From: Chamaelirium japonicum
Taxonomy: Eukaryota; Streptophyta; Magnoliopsida; Liliales; Melanthiaceae
Direction of reading: 5' to 3'
Assembly (NCBI GenBank): GCA_947650365.1
Contig: CANTAL010000145.1
Coordinates: 528,501-592,500 of the forward strand
DNA: 64,000 nt
A model generated the notes under the pieces. The model ran no database searches. It was not told the origin of the DNA and was given only the letters and a program-made list of their open reading frames with translations. This document shows, one piece after another, positions 1 through 12,072 of the stretch (position 1 is the stretch's first letter; every line of letters begins with the position of its first letter). Made by a program: the position numbers and the translations under genes.

Positions 1-3000
1 TGAAATAGGTTTGGATTCGATCGGATCGTCAACGGATCAGCATCCGATAATTCGAACTTGGAATTATTCCATATTTCGGACTTGCGAGCGGGTTCTAATT
101 GGATATTTGACCAATTTACGATCCGATTCACCGATTTAGAGTCTACGTGTTGGAAAATCGTAAGTTAGCGTGTTTCGGATATGAAATATGTTTGGATTCG
201 ATCGGATCGTCATCGGATCGGCATCTGATAATTCAAACTTGGAATTATTCCGTATTTCGGACTTGCGAGCGGGTTCTAAATGGATATTTGACCAATTTAC
301 GCTCCGATTCACCGATTTAGAGTCCTAGTGTTGGAAAATCATAAGTTAGTGTGTTACGGATATGAAATAGGTTTGGATTCGATCGGATCGCCAACGGATC
401 GGCATCCGATGATTCGAACTTGGAATTATTCCGTATTTCGGACTTGTGAGCGGGTTCTAATTGGATATTTGACCAATTTACGATCCGATTCACCAATTTA
501 GAGTCTAAGTGTTTGAAAATCATAAGTTAACATGTTTCGGATATGAAATATGTTTAGATTCGATCGGATCGTCATCGGATCAGCATCCGATAATTCGAAC
601 TTGGAATTATATTCCATATTTCGGACTTGCGAGCGAGTTATAATTGGATATTTGACCAATTTACGCTCCGATTCACCGATTTAGAGTCTAGGTGTTGGAA
701 AATCATAAGTTAGCATGTTTCGGATATGAAATAGGTTTGGATTCGATCCGATTGTCATTGGATCGGCATCCGATAATTAGAACTTGGAATTATTCTGTAT
801 TTTGGACTTGCGAGCGGGTTCTAATTGGATATTTGACCAATTTACGATCCGATTCACCGACTTAGAGTCTAAGTGTTGGAAAATCATAAGTTAGCGTGTT
901 TCGGATATTAAATAGGTTTGGATTCGATCCGATCATCATCGGATCGGTATCCGATAATTCGAAGTTGGAATTATTCCATATTTCAGACATGCGAACGGGT
1001 TCTAATTGGATATTTGACCAATTTACGATCTGATTCACCGATTTAGAGTCTAAGTATTGGAAAATCATAAGTTAGCGTGTTTCGGATATGAAATAGGTTT
1101 GGTTTCGATCCGATCGTCATCGGATCGGCATCCGATAATTCGAACTTGGAATTATTCCGTATTTCGGACTTGCGAGCGGGTTCTAATTGGATATTTGACC
1201 AATTTACGATCCGATTCACCGATTTAGAGTCTAAGTGTTGGAAAATCATAAGTTAGCATGTTTCGGATATGAAATAGGTTTGGACTCGATCCGATCATCA
1301 TCGGATCGGCATCCGATAATTCGAACTTGGAATTATTCCATATTTCGGACTTGCGAGCGGGTTCTAATTGAATATTTGACCAATTTACGATCCGATTCAC
1401 CGATTTAGAGTCTAAGTGTTGGAAAATCATAAGTTAGCGTGTTTCGGATATGAAATAGGTTTGGATTCGATCCTATCGTCATCGGATCGGTATCTGATAA
1501 TTCGAACTTGGAATTATATTCCATATTTCGGACTTGCGAGCGAGTTATAATTGGATATTTGACCAATTTACGCTCTGATTCACCGATTTAGAGTCTAAGT
1601 GTTGGAAAATCATAAGTTATCGTGTTTCGGATATGAAATAGGTTTGGATTCGATCCGATCGTCATCGGATCGGCATCCGATAATTCAAACTTGGAATTAT
1701 TCCGTATTTCGGACTTGCGAGCGGGTTCTAATTGGATATTTAACCAATTTACGCTCCGATTCACCGATTTAGAGTCTAAGTGTTGGAAAATCATAAGTTA
1801 GCCTGTTTCGGATATGAAATAAGTTTGGATTCGATCCGATCGTCATCGGATCGGCATCCGATAATTCGAACTTTTAATTATATTCCGTATTTCGGACTTG
1901 CGAGCGGGTTCTAATTGGATATTTGACCAATTTATGATCCGATTCACCGATTTAGAGTCTAAGTGTTGGAAAATCATAAGTTAGCATGTTTCGGATATGA
2001 AATAGGTTTGGATTCAATCTGATCGTCATCGGATCGGCATCCGATAATTCGAAGTTGGAATTATTCCGTATTTCGGACTTGCGAGCGGGTTCTAATTGGA
2101 TATTTGACCAATTTACGATTTTTTGATTCACCGATTTAGAGTCTAAGTGTTGGAAAATCATACGTTAGCGTGTTTCGGATATGAAATAGGTTTGGATTGG
2201 ATCCGATCGTCATCGGATCGGCATCCGATAATTCGAACTTGGAATTATTCCGTATTTCGGACTTGCGAGCGGGTTCTAATTGAATATTTGACCAATTTAC
2301 GCTCCGATTCACCGATTTAGAGTCTAAGTGTTGGAAAATCATAAGTTAGCGTGTTTCGGATATGAAACAGGTTTGGATTCCATCCGATCATCATCGGATC
2401 GGCATCCGATAATTTGAACTTGGAATTATATTTCGTATTTCGGACTTGCAAGCGGGTTCTAATTGGATATTTGACCAATTTACGATCCGATTCACCGATT
2501 TAGAGTCTAAGTGTTGGAAAATCATAAGTTAGCGTGTTTCGGATATGAAATAGGTTTGGATTCGATCCGATCGTCATCGAATCGGCATCCGATAATTCGA
2601 ACTTGGAATTATTCCGTATTTCGGACTTGCGAGCGGGTTCTAATTGGATATTTGACCAATTTACGATCCGATTCACCGATATAGAGTCTAAGTGTTGGAA
2701 AATCATAAATTAGCGTGTTTCGGATATGAAATAGGTTTGGATTCGATCCGATCGTCATCGGATCGGCATCCGATAATTTGAACTTGGAATTATATTCTGT
2801 ATTTCGGACTTGCGAGTGAGTTATAATTGGATATTTGACCAATTTACGCTCCGATTCACCGATTTAGAGTCTAAGTGTTGGAAAATCATAAGTTAGCGTG
2901 TTTCGGATATGAAATAGGTTTGGATTCGATCCGATCGTCATCGGATCGGCATCCGATAATTCGAACTTGGAATTATTCCGGATTTCGGACTTGCGAGCGG

Positions 3001-3607
3001 GTTCTAATTGGATATTTGACCAATTTACGCTCCGATTCACCGATTTAGAGTCTAAATGTTGGAAAATCATAGGTTAGCGTGTTTCGGATATGAAATAGGT
3101 TTGGATTCGATCCGATCGTCATCGGATCGGCATCCGATAATTCGAACTTGGAATTATATTCCGTATTTCGGACATACGAGCGGGTTCTAATTGGATATTT
3201 GACCAATTTACGATCCGATTCACCGATTTAGAGTCTAAGTATTGGAAAATCATAAGTTAGCATGTTTCGGATATGAAATAGGTTTGGATTCGATCCGATT
3301 GTCATCGGATCGACATCCGATAATTCGAACTTGGAATTATTCCATATTTCGAACTTGCAAGAGGGTTCTAATTGGATATTTGACCAATTTACGCTCCGAT
3401 TCACCGATTTAGAGTCTAAGTATTGGAAAATCATAAGTTAGCATGTTTCGGATATGAAATAGGTTTGGATTCGATCCGATCGTCATCGAATCGGCATCCG
3501 ATAATTCGAAGTTGGAATTATTCCGTATTTCGGACTTGCGAGCAAGTTATAATTGGATATTTGACCAATTTACGCTCCGATTCACCGATTTAGAGTCTAA
3601 GTGTTGG
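1..3607 (+). repeat. Satellite array A, 181-184 bp monomers
   Basis: About 20 head-to-tail monomers, recognised by recurring blocks such as TTGGAAAATCATAAGTTAGC, GGACTTGCGAGCGGGTTC and GATATTTGACCAATTTACG. Spacing between equivalent positions is 181, 183 or 184 bp. Two length classes differ by an AT dinucleotide (GGAATTATTCC against GGAATTATATTCC). From about 1.5 to 3.3 kb short and long classes nearly alternate, giving repeated 364-bp spacings. Each monomer carries a dyad (GATCCGAT, 4-nt loop, ATCGGATC). Copies differ by scattered substitutions, mainly transitions in CG-containing positions. The left end is cut by the window. Nothing shows whether this is centromeric, subtelomeric or a captured block. 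No gene is present; an open frame of 68 codons recurs because the monomers are alike. Confidence 0.95.
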
Positions 3608-3906
3608 CATTACATCTTTCTACTATATTCTCTTTGTATAATCGTAAAAAGTACCAATTGCATGAGTGAATTTAAAATAATTTGCACTTACAAAGCTTCA
3701 GTCAAAGTTTACCTATATGCCAGCATAACTGCAGAGATCGAAATCGAACTCCGTTGGGTGGCATATTGTTGTGTCCACTACAAATGTCACATGAGGGAGA
3801 TATCCCTCTTCCAACGAGGCACACACCTAGTATGATTAAAAAACAAAATTCTATCATTTAAAAGGAAAACAGAGGCTACATCATTACCCTGAGAGAGAGA
3901 GAGAGA
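3608..3906. other. Unidentified block interrupting satellite array A
   Basis: The satellite breaks off after GAGTCTAAGTGTTGG and resumes at 3908. The roughly 300 bp between has no satellite similarity, no recognised protein and no clear terminal repeats. About 43 bp of satellite (ending at 3607) is repeated, slightly diverged, just after the block (3909-3950), so the block sits between two short direct repeats. It ends in a 16-nt GA run. I cannot identify it. Confidence 0.6.
3891..3906 (+). repeat. (GA)8 microsatellite
   Basis: A perfect run of eight GA dinucleotides directly before the resumed satellite fragment. Confidence 0.95.
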
Positions 3907-3907
3907 C

Positions 3908-3959
3908 CATTTACGATCCGATTTACCGATTTAGAGTCTAAGTGTTGGAAAATCATAAG
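3908..3959 (+). repeat. Satellite fragment
   Basis: A partial monomer in the same direction as array A, from the TTTACGATCCGATT block to AAAATCATAAGT. It is the last piece of satellite A before the CACTA-derived sequence. Confidence 0.9.
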
Positions 3960-4036
3960 TGTGATAATATGATCTAAACTCAAATTAGTAAGATTCATAT
4001 TTTTTGCTAATATTATAAAGATTAGTAAGTACCTGA

Positions 4037-5730
4037 TCATGAGGATGAGCCACCGCTAGACCGGTTTATGAATTCATAAAATTTACGCTCCAGTTCCCTG
4101 CGAGCTTCTCTTTCCTCATCGAGGGCCTTCTTCTCCGCCTCAACCCTCTGCTCGAGGGCCTGCCTCTGCTCTCGCTCCGCCTCAATCCTCTGCTCGAGGG
4201 CCTGCCTCTGCTCTCGCTCCACGTCTAACGCAGATTGCAGCTGAGTAATAGCACCAGTCTGGGTGTCCCGTGCTCTCGAGCGCATACCCTCTCGTCCAAA
4301 GTAGGAGGTGGGTGTGACTCCAAGGCCCGTACAGAGGACACGACCGTACGTGGCAGGTCTCAGCACAGTATCCATCGCTGAGTCGGTAGATACTGAGCTG
4401 GAGAAGGAGCCGGCCTCGCCCGATGGGGTCACCAGAAGTCGCATCCTCTCCTATATAAAAATAACCAATGATATTCAATGATATTTTATGGCATATATAT
4501 AAGAATATATTAATAGTAATTTAATTACTTACCACTTGCGAGGCAGCCCTGTCGTCCAGAAATGCCCCATCGATACGCCGCCTCCTAGAGGCCTCAAAAA
4601 GGTCAATTCTATTAGGCTCGTGGCCCAAGGACTGTGTCTGTTGGATATATAAAATAAATAGATGAGTTAATATAACATGTATAGAGCTTTAAATAATACC
4701 AATGTTTGTATTATTTACCAGCTGCTGGGCAAGCTGGGGCATGGAGCTCCTTCCCTTCACTGGAGCAGGTGTCATCGAGGCACTTCTATTCTGCTTGCCT
4801 ATAGCAGATTTCCTCTGTGTCAATCGATTAAATTTTGAAACATCAATACAAATTTTTAGTATAACATTAAAACAAGTACGAATCAACAAAATTATAATTA
4901 TACCTGAAAGCTAGGGGTGGCCCAGTGAGCGACCAAAAACTGTAGAACGTGTAGCGGTGGCGCGTCTCTCGTCCCGGCCACAGCCTGTACCTCCTCAGCC
5001 GGCTGGCCGACCAAGTAACCATAGAGCTGGTAGAGCTCGTGACGGTAATCCCTGTACCGCTCACCCATCATCTTCCATAAGTCCTCACGATGGGTGTCGA
5101 TTTCCATGTTCTCCCATATAAATTTCTCTTATAAAATCAATTTAGAAACAAGTCATTTTATCAAATCAAATTATAAAGAAGTATGATATTATTCTAAAAT
5201 GCTTTAATGAAACTAACGTACCAAAAACTGCTGATACATCCTCTCCTTATAGGATGCATCAATGTTCTTCCACCCCCTTAACCCACAATCGGGGCATTCC
5301 TCTCCTCTCGTACTATAATGTCGACCCACGTGGCGGAGTCAGAAGCGTGCTCACCCACAAAGGTCCTGCCGGTCCACTGTAGGGACAGCGGCTCGCGTAA
5401 GGCCGACAAGTACCGGGCCGTCGTCACGCCCCGGTCGCCTACGTGCCTGGTGATCCTCGACCCTGCAAATAAAATATACATCAGTACTGAAGAAGTATTT
5501 ACAACATGTATAAAACTTTAGATCTAAACATTACCTACGGGCGTAGACGCTGTAGCCGAGTACTGAGCACTGCTCGAAGCTCCGGAGGCTGTGACCACAT
5601 CAGGAGCTGGTATGGAGAGAGGAGCAGCACTACCAGATCCGGACGGCTCAGCCTCGGACCCTGGGGTGGCAGCCAGAGCGCTCAGAGGCTGCCCCACCCC
5701 TGCCTCTATGAATATATGACCGTGATGCCA
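4037..5730 (-). pseudogene. CACTA second gene, Transposase_24 (Ptta/En/Spm)-like, six exons, frameshifted
   Basis: Read on the minus strand. Visible exons with GT-AG borders are about 5730-5535, 5462-5222, 5110-4904, 4814-4719, 4637-4533 and 4450-4037, ending in a TGA stop. Phases agree across all joins. The N-terminal part is Ala/Ser/Pro-rich, the middle holds a basic DNA-binding-like region (WVDIIVRE, RGWKNID, RYRDYRHELYQLY), and the last exon reads TYGRVLCTGLG before a C-terminal coiled coil. That coil has a 14-residue unit (EREQRQALEQRIEA) repeated twice. The layout matches the family of accessory CACTA proteins thought to bind subterminal repeats; that role is inferred. In exon 2 the frame shifts near 5280 (a stop, with the related frame continuing one base off), consistent with a 1-bp deletion. 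No in-frame ATG was found at the 5' end, which runs into the minisatellite, so the start is lost or lies in an unrecognised exon. Confidence 0.75.
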
Positions 5731-5734
5731 TATG

Positions 5735-5935
5735 AAACAGTTTAATTTACATATGAAACAGTAAGATTTACATATGAAACAATATGAAACAGTTTGATTT
5801 ACATATGAAACAGTATGATTTACATAAGAAACAATATGAAACAGTTTGATTTACATATGAAACAGTATGATTTATGAAACAATATGAAACAGTTTGATTT
5901 ACATATGAAACGGTATGATTTACATATGAAACAGT
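5735..5935 (+). repeat. 21-23 bp minisatellite, left block
   Basis: Repeats of a unit like ACATATGAAACAGTATGATT with variants (CAGTTTGATT, CAATATGAAA). It directly abuts the satellite array at about 5936 and covers the 5' end of the second CACTA gene. The same unit, in the same direction, reappears at 8308-8470, so the satellite seems to sit within the minisatellite. Confidence 0.9.
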
Positions 5936-8307
5936 TATAATTAGTCAAATATCCAATTATAACTCGCTCGCAAGTCCGAAATACGAAATATAATTCCAAG
6001 TTCGAATTATCGGGTGCGATCCGATCACGATCGGATCGAATCCAAATCTATTTCATATCCGAAACACGCTAACTTATGATTTTCCAACACTTAGACTCTA
6101 AATCGGTGAATCGGATCGTAAATTGGTCAAATATCCAATTATAACTCGCTCTCAAGTCCGAAATACAGAATATAATTCCAAGTTTGAATTATCGGATGCC
6201 GATCCGATGACGATCGGATCGAATCCAAACCTATTTCATATCCGAAACACGCTAACTTATGATTTTCCAATACTTAGACTCTAAATCGGTGAATCGGAGC
6301 GTAAATTGGTCAAATATCCAATTAGAACCCGCTCGCAAGTTCGAAATACAGAATAATTCCAACTTCAAATTATCAGATGCCGATCCGATGACGATCGGAT
6401 CGAATCCAAACCTATTTCATATCCGAAACACGCTAACTTATGATTTTCCAACACTTAGACTCTAAATCGGTGAATCGGATCATAAATTGGTCAAATATCC
6501 AATTAGAACCCGCTCGCAAGTCCGAAATATGAAATATAATTCCAAGTTCGAATTATCGGATGTCGATCCGATGACGATAGGATCGAATCCAAACCTATTT
6601 CATATCCGAAACACGCTAACTTATGATTTTCCAACACTTAGACTCTAAATCGATGAATCGGAGCGTAAATTGGTCAAATATCCAATTATAACTCGCTCGC
6701 AAGTCCGAAATACAGAATATAATTCCAAGTTCGAATTATCGGATGCCGATCCGATGATGATCCGATCGAATCCAAACATATTTCATATCCGAAACACGCT
6801 AACTTATGATTTTCCAACACTTAGACTCTAAATCGGTGAATCGGATCGTAAATTGGTCAAATATCCAATTAGAACACGCTCGCAAGTCTGAAATACGGAA
6901 TAATTCTAAGTTCGAATTATCGGATGCCGATCCGTTGACGATCCGATCGAATCCAAACCTATTTCATATCCGAAACACGCTAACTTATGATTTTCCAACA
7001 CTTAGACTCTAAATCGGTGAATCGGATCGTAAATTGGTCAAATATCCAATTAGAACCCAGTCGCAAGTCCGAAATACGGAATATAATTCCAAGTTCGAAT
7101 TATCGGATGCCGATCCGATGACAATCGGATCGAATCCAAACCTATTTCATATCCGAAACACGCTAACTTATAATTTTCCAACACTTAGACTCTAAATCGG
7201 TGAATCGGATCGTAAATTGGTCAAATATCCAATTAGAACCCGCTCGCAATTCCGAAATACGGAATAATTCCAACTTCGAATTATCGGATGCCGATCCGAT
7301 GACGATCGGATCGAATCCAAACCTATTTCATATCCGAAACACGCTAACTTATGATTTTCCAATACTTAGACTCTAAATCGGTGAATCGGAGCGTAAATTG
7401 GTCAAATATCCAATTAGAACCCGCTTGCAAGTCCGAAATATGGAATAATTCCAAGTTCGAATTATCGGATGCCGATCCGATGATGATCGGATCGAATCCA
7501 AACCTATTTCATATCCGAAACACGCTAATTTATGATTTTCCAACACTTAGACTCTAAATCGGTGAATCGGATCGTAAATTAGTCAAATATCCAATTAGAA
7601 CCCGCTCGCAAGTCCGAAATACGGAATAATTCCAAGTTCGAATTATCGGATGCCGATCCGATGACGATCGGATCGAATCCAAACCTATTTCATATCCGAA
7701 ACACGCTAACTTATGATTTTCCAACACTTAGACTCTAAATCGGTGAATCGGATCGTAAATTGGTCAAATATCCAATTAGAACCCGCTCGCAAGTCCGAAA
7801 TATGGAATATAATTCCAAGTTCGAATTATCGGATGCCGATCCGATGACGATCGGATCGAATCCAAACCTATTTCATATCCGAAACACGCTAACTTATGAT
7901 TTTCCAACACTTAGACTCTAAATCGGTGAATCGGATCGTAAATTGGTCAAATATCCAATTAGAACCCGCTCGCAAGTCCGAAATACGGAATAATTCCAAG
8001 TTCGAATTATCGGATGCCGATCCATGACGATCCGATCGAATCCAAACATATTTCATATCCGAAACACGCTAACTTATGATTTTCCAATACTTAGACGCTA
8101 AATCGGTGAATCGGATCGTAAATTGGTCAAATATCCAATTAGAACCCGCTCACAAGTCCGAAATACGAAATAATTCCAAGTTCGAATTATCGGATGCTGA
8201 TCCGTTGACGATCCGATCCAATCCAAACCTATTTCATATCCGAAACATGCTAACTTATGATTTTCCAACACTTAGACTCTAAATCGGTGAATCGATCGGA
8301 TCGTAAA
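5936..8307 (-). repeat. Satellite array B, inverted relative to array A
   Basis: About 13 monomers of the same 181-184 bp satellite, opposite in direction to array A (recurring GGTCAAATATCCAATTA, GAACCCGCTCGCAAGTCC, CTAACTTATGATTTTCC). Short and long classes (GGAATAATTCC and GAATATAATTCC) occur without strict alternation. Arrays A and B form a large inverted repeat with a 2.3-kb spacer that holds the second CACTA gene. Both ends run directly into the minisatellite; the right junction is a hybrid in which satellite GGATCGTAAA passes into TCGGTGAAACGGTATGATT. Confidence 0.95.
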
Positions 8308-8470
8308 TCGGTGAAACGGTATGATTTACATATGAAACGGTATGATTTACATATGAATCGGTGAAACGGTATGATTTACATATGAATCAATATGATATAC
8401 ATATGAAACAATATGATTTATATATGAAACAATTTTATTTAAATATGAAACAATTTGATTTATATACGGT
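8308..8470 (+). repeat. 21-23 bp minisatellite, right block
   Basis: Degenerate copies of GAAACGGTATGATTTACAT and ACATATGAATC. It ends immediately at the stop codon of the transposase gene (8471), so it takes the place of that gene's 3' untranslated region. Confidence 0.9.
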
Positions 8471-11400
8471 CTAGTCATTTTCTGTCTCATCTCTGTCACT
8501 CTCATCGCTTTCCTCTTCTATTATTTGATCTGCATTCGCTGTCCAGTTTATATTGTCGACATCTTCATTTTCGTCGTGCACTGCGTCGACAATGATTATC
8601 ACATCATTCTGGTATGCATCCAAATCATCATCGAGGACCCCCGCATCCTTGTCTCCCATGTCATAAAAATTTCTGGGTGGTGACCTGACTATAATTTGCC
8701 AACCTAGAGAGGTATTATCCGGTGCATAAAATATCTGTTGCGCTTGAGAGGCAAGAATGAATGGATCTTCATATTGGGTATTCAATCTCTTGCCAGTGTT
8801 GATGCTGATAAAACCGTATTTGTCGATATTATAACCAGTCCCGTGATTATTAATATCATACCAATCGCATTTGAATAATACGATCTGATTTTGGCTAAGG
8901 AATTTAATCTCGAGAATCTCGTTGAGGACGCCGTAGAAGTCGATATTTTCTAATTCTTCTTGCTCACCGTTGACGACAACCCCACTATTTTGGGTTCTTC
9001 GTGATTTTTCACTATCTTTCGTCCGAAATCTATAACCGTTCACGATATAACCATCGTACGATATTGCATCTTGCAAAGGACTAAAAGATAAGCACCAGAG
9101 ATCCTCATTCATCAGTGGATCGTGGTTGTTGTGCAGCTCTTGTGCCTATAATAACCACATGATATTCATGATATGAACACATAATTATTGTTCGGTAATG
9201 GATGTCAATGAAATTCAGTAATGATGTGAATACTTACGTGTTTCTCGAACCACGATGGGAATTCACGATCATGAATTTGGGGAGCATTTCGAGTACCCCG
9301 ATTATTAATGATGGCTTTATGCTTCCTGTTTTACCGGTTATGAATTAGATTATAATTAGCACATATACTTAATGAATGGACTGAAAGAATGAGTAAATGA
9401 TCATAAAATGCTTACTCAATGAATGGCCACACTTCATCACATTGGCGCAACACATACATACGTGCCTGTTGAATCTCATCTAAAGACAATCGATGGATTT
9501 TGCCTCCTCCTACAGGTCTACCCATTTCGGCAAATATAGACAGACCCCCATCGAAGTCTATTGGACCACCGTCATAGTTCCGCTCAAGTTGATTGAATCT
9601 CGTGTCTATACCATGTAGGTATCTTGAGCAGAATGTTAGACATTCTTCTGCTAGGTATCCTTCAGCAATTGATCCCTCCGGACGACTTTTATTACGAACA
9701 TATGATTTCAATGTTCGCAAGTACCTAATTTGAGAAAAAAATATTTGGATGAATATATCAAGAACGATCAAATACATTGTGCGAATGAGACGAGACGATT
9801 ACCTCTCGATAAAATACATCCAGCGGTAATGAACTGGGCCGTCGAGTTTGGCCTCATTTGCCAAGTGAACGGTCAAATGCACCACGACATCAAAGAAGGA
9901 AGGTGAAAATATCATCTCTAACTTGCACAATGTGAGCGCAATATCCCTCTCCATCTGTTCAAGTTGGTCCACTCTAAGTACCTTCGAGCACAACTGTCTG
10001 AAAAAAGTACTGAGCTCAATTAATGGACCGGACACCTGTTCGGTTAAATTCCCACGTATAGCAAGAGATAACAATCGCTGCATAAGAACATGACAATCGT
10101 GGCTCTTTAATCCAGACAACTTTCGGCCGTTCTCTTGCACGCATCATACGATATTCGAAGAATAACCGTCTGGCGTTTTCACAGACCGTAGGAATGCACA
10201 TAAGGCTGCCTTTTGCTGTGAGCTCATGGTGTAGCATGCAACTGGCAACACATACTTATCCCCAATCTCTTGGGGATGAAGTAATTTTCGGATGCCCAAC
10301 TCCTTAAGATCGAGACGAGATTTAAGATTATCCTTCGTCTTACCGTCGAGATTCAGCAGTGTTCCTATAATGTTGTCACATATATTTTTCTCGATATGCA
10401 TGACATCCAAGTTATGCTGCAAGAGTAGGCTGCTCTAGTATGGTAGTTTAAAGAAAATACTCTTCTTCTTCCAGTTATACTCACGCGTAGAATCTTCATA
10501 CGTTCTCATCTTTTTACCTTTTCTAAGTGCCACGGCATCAAGCTGATCCAATTCGCACAAGACTTCTACCCCCGAAAGCTGCTCTGGGGCCTTTGCAAGT
10601 TCCTTCTTGCCGTTGAAAGCTCTTTTGTTCTACCTCTACTTATGGCCGTCAACAAGGAATCTTCGATGGCCCATATAACAGAACTTGCCTCTGTTCTTCA
10701 ACCGTAATGAATCTGTCTCCTTATTGCATGTAGGGCACGCCAATTTTCCTTTAGTACTCCACCCGGATAAGTTGGCATATGCAGGAAAATCGTTGATGGT
10801 CCATAGAAGTGCCGCATGCATCCGAAAATTCTGGCGCAACGAGGCATCATACGTATCGGCCCCAACTTCCCATAACTCGTTCAACTCCTCAATCAACGGC
10901 AGCAAGTAAACGTCAATATCATTACTAGGCGACCTGGGTCCGGGAATGAGCAAGGAGAGCATTGTGTATGGCTTTTTTAAGCACATCCAGGGAGGCAAAT
11001 TGTATGGAACTAGGACAACTGGCCAAATGTTGTACGACACACTCATATTCCCAAAGGGATTGAAGCCATTGCTAGCAAGCCCTAACCTGACATTGCGAAC
11101 TTCACATGCGAATTCAGGATAGGTATGATCAAAATCTTTCCACGTCAGAGAGTCGACCGGATGTCTCATAATCCCGTCATCTGTACGTTCTCGTGCATGC
11201 CACCTCATATGCTCAGCAGTCTTCGATGACATAAACAACCTTTGAAGCCTGTCCCTGAGCGGGAAGTATAGGAGAACCTTTGCAGATACATTTTTCTTCC
11301 TTCGACTGGTACTAGACTCGGCATCCGTCTCTTTATATCTCGTTGCTCCGCATATGTGGCATGACCGTGCATGTTCGTACTCTTTCCGATACAACATACA

Positions 11401-12072
11401 ATCGTTCATGCATGCATCAATTTTCTCATAACCCAGACCGAGATCTTTAATTGTCTTCTTCGCCTCGTAGAATGATTTCGGTACTGTCTCGCCCATAGGA
11501 AAAGCCTCTTTCAGCAACTCTACCAATATATTAAATGACTTATTACTCTAACCATTGAGGCACTTCAAATGAAGAAGCTTTACAGTAAAAGAGAGTTTTG
11601 AAAACTTCTCACACCCCGGGTATAGAGGTTGTTCGGCATCTTTAAGCAATCTGTAGAACTTGTCCGCTTCGATATTGGGCTGATCACCTGACGGTGTTTC
11701 CGTGCCTATTCCACCTTGCAAATCATGTATCATACCCTGCATGTCATCGTCATCGTCTGTATTAATATTATCATCAGCGATCACTGTGTTTGAAGTTTCA
11801 CCGTGAGCTGCCATGGGGACTGCATCTAGCTCCTCACCGTGCGAGAACCAACGGGTATATCTAATATCAATGCCACGCATTACCAGTTCAACCTCACATT
11901 CCTCTCGAACCTTCCTAATCACCCTTCCGCAGTCTATACAGGGACACATAATTTTTCCATCAAGCAGTGCAAGACACTCAAATGCAAAATCCAGAAATTT
12001 CCTGACTCCTTCTCTGTACTCTTGGCTCATGCGATTCGAATTACGCATCCAACTCTTATCGATCGAAGACAT
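8471..12072 (-). pseudogene. TNP2-like CACTA transposase, four exons, five in-frame stops
   Basis: Exons on the minus strand are 12072-9803, 9724-9416, 9325-9238 and 9145-8471, with all GT-AG borders intact and phases matching. Domains in order: transposase-associated N-terminal domain (start DKSWM, Cys pairs CPCIDCG), Transposase_21/TNP2 (CHICGATRY zinc-binding type, RNVRLGLAS, NDFPAY, LACPTC, HNLDVMHIEKN), DUF4218 (GLKSHDCHVLMQRLL to YFIERYLRTLKSYVRNK) and DUF4216 (VLFKCDWYD, DPFILASQAQQIFY), with an acidic C-terminal tail. The enzyme would cut and rejoin element ends in the nucleus. Damage: TAG at 11550-11548, 10638-10636, 10632-10630 and 10437-10435, and TGA at 10146-10144. The first acidic catalytic position before GFNPFG is Asn (codon 335, 11070-11068); the second Asp (10791-10789) and the Glu in MHIEKN (10392-10390) remain. 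The start is chosen because the associated domain begins there. Identification is firm; present function is very unlikely. Confidence 0.93.

Noticed and set aside
3776-3783. CACTACAA as the missing left CACTA terminus
   Set aside because: The match stops after eight bases (ATG follows where GAA is expected) and no CCGACGG subterminal motifs follow inward.
317-8282. Repeated open frames of about 68 codons in the satellite monomers (read as FQHLDSKSVNRIVNWSN)
   Set aside because: They recur only because the monomers are alike, are longer than one monomer so each overlaps the next, occur mainly in one length class, and match no known domain.
1-8307. CRISPR array or telomeric repeat
   Set aside because: Repeats are long, contiguous and lack spacers; telomere-like CCCTAAA occurs only as single telo-box motifs in the array modules.
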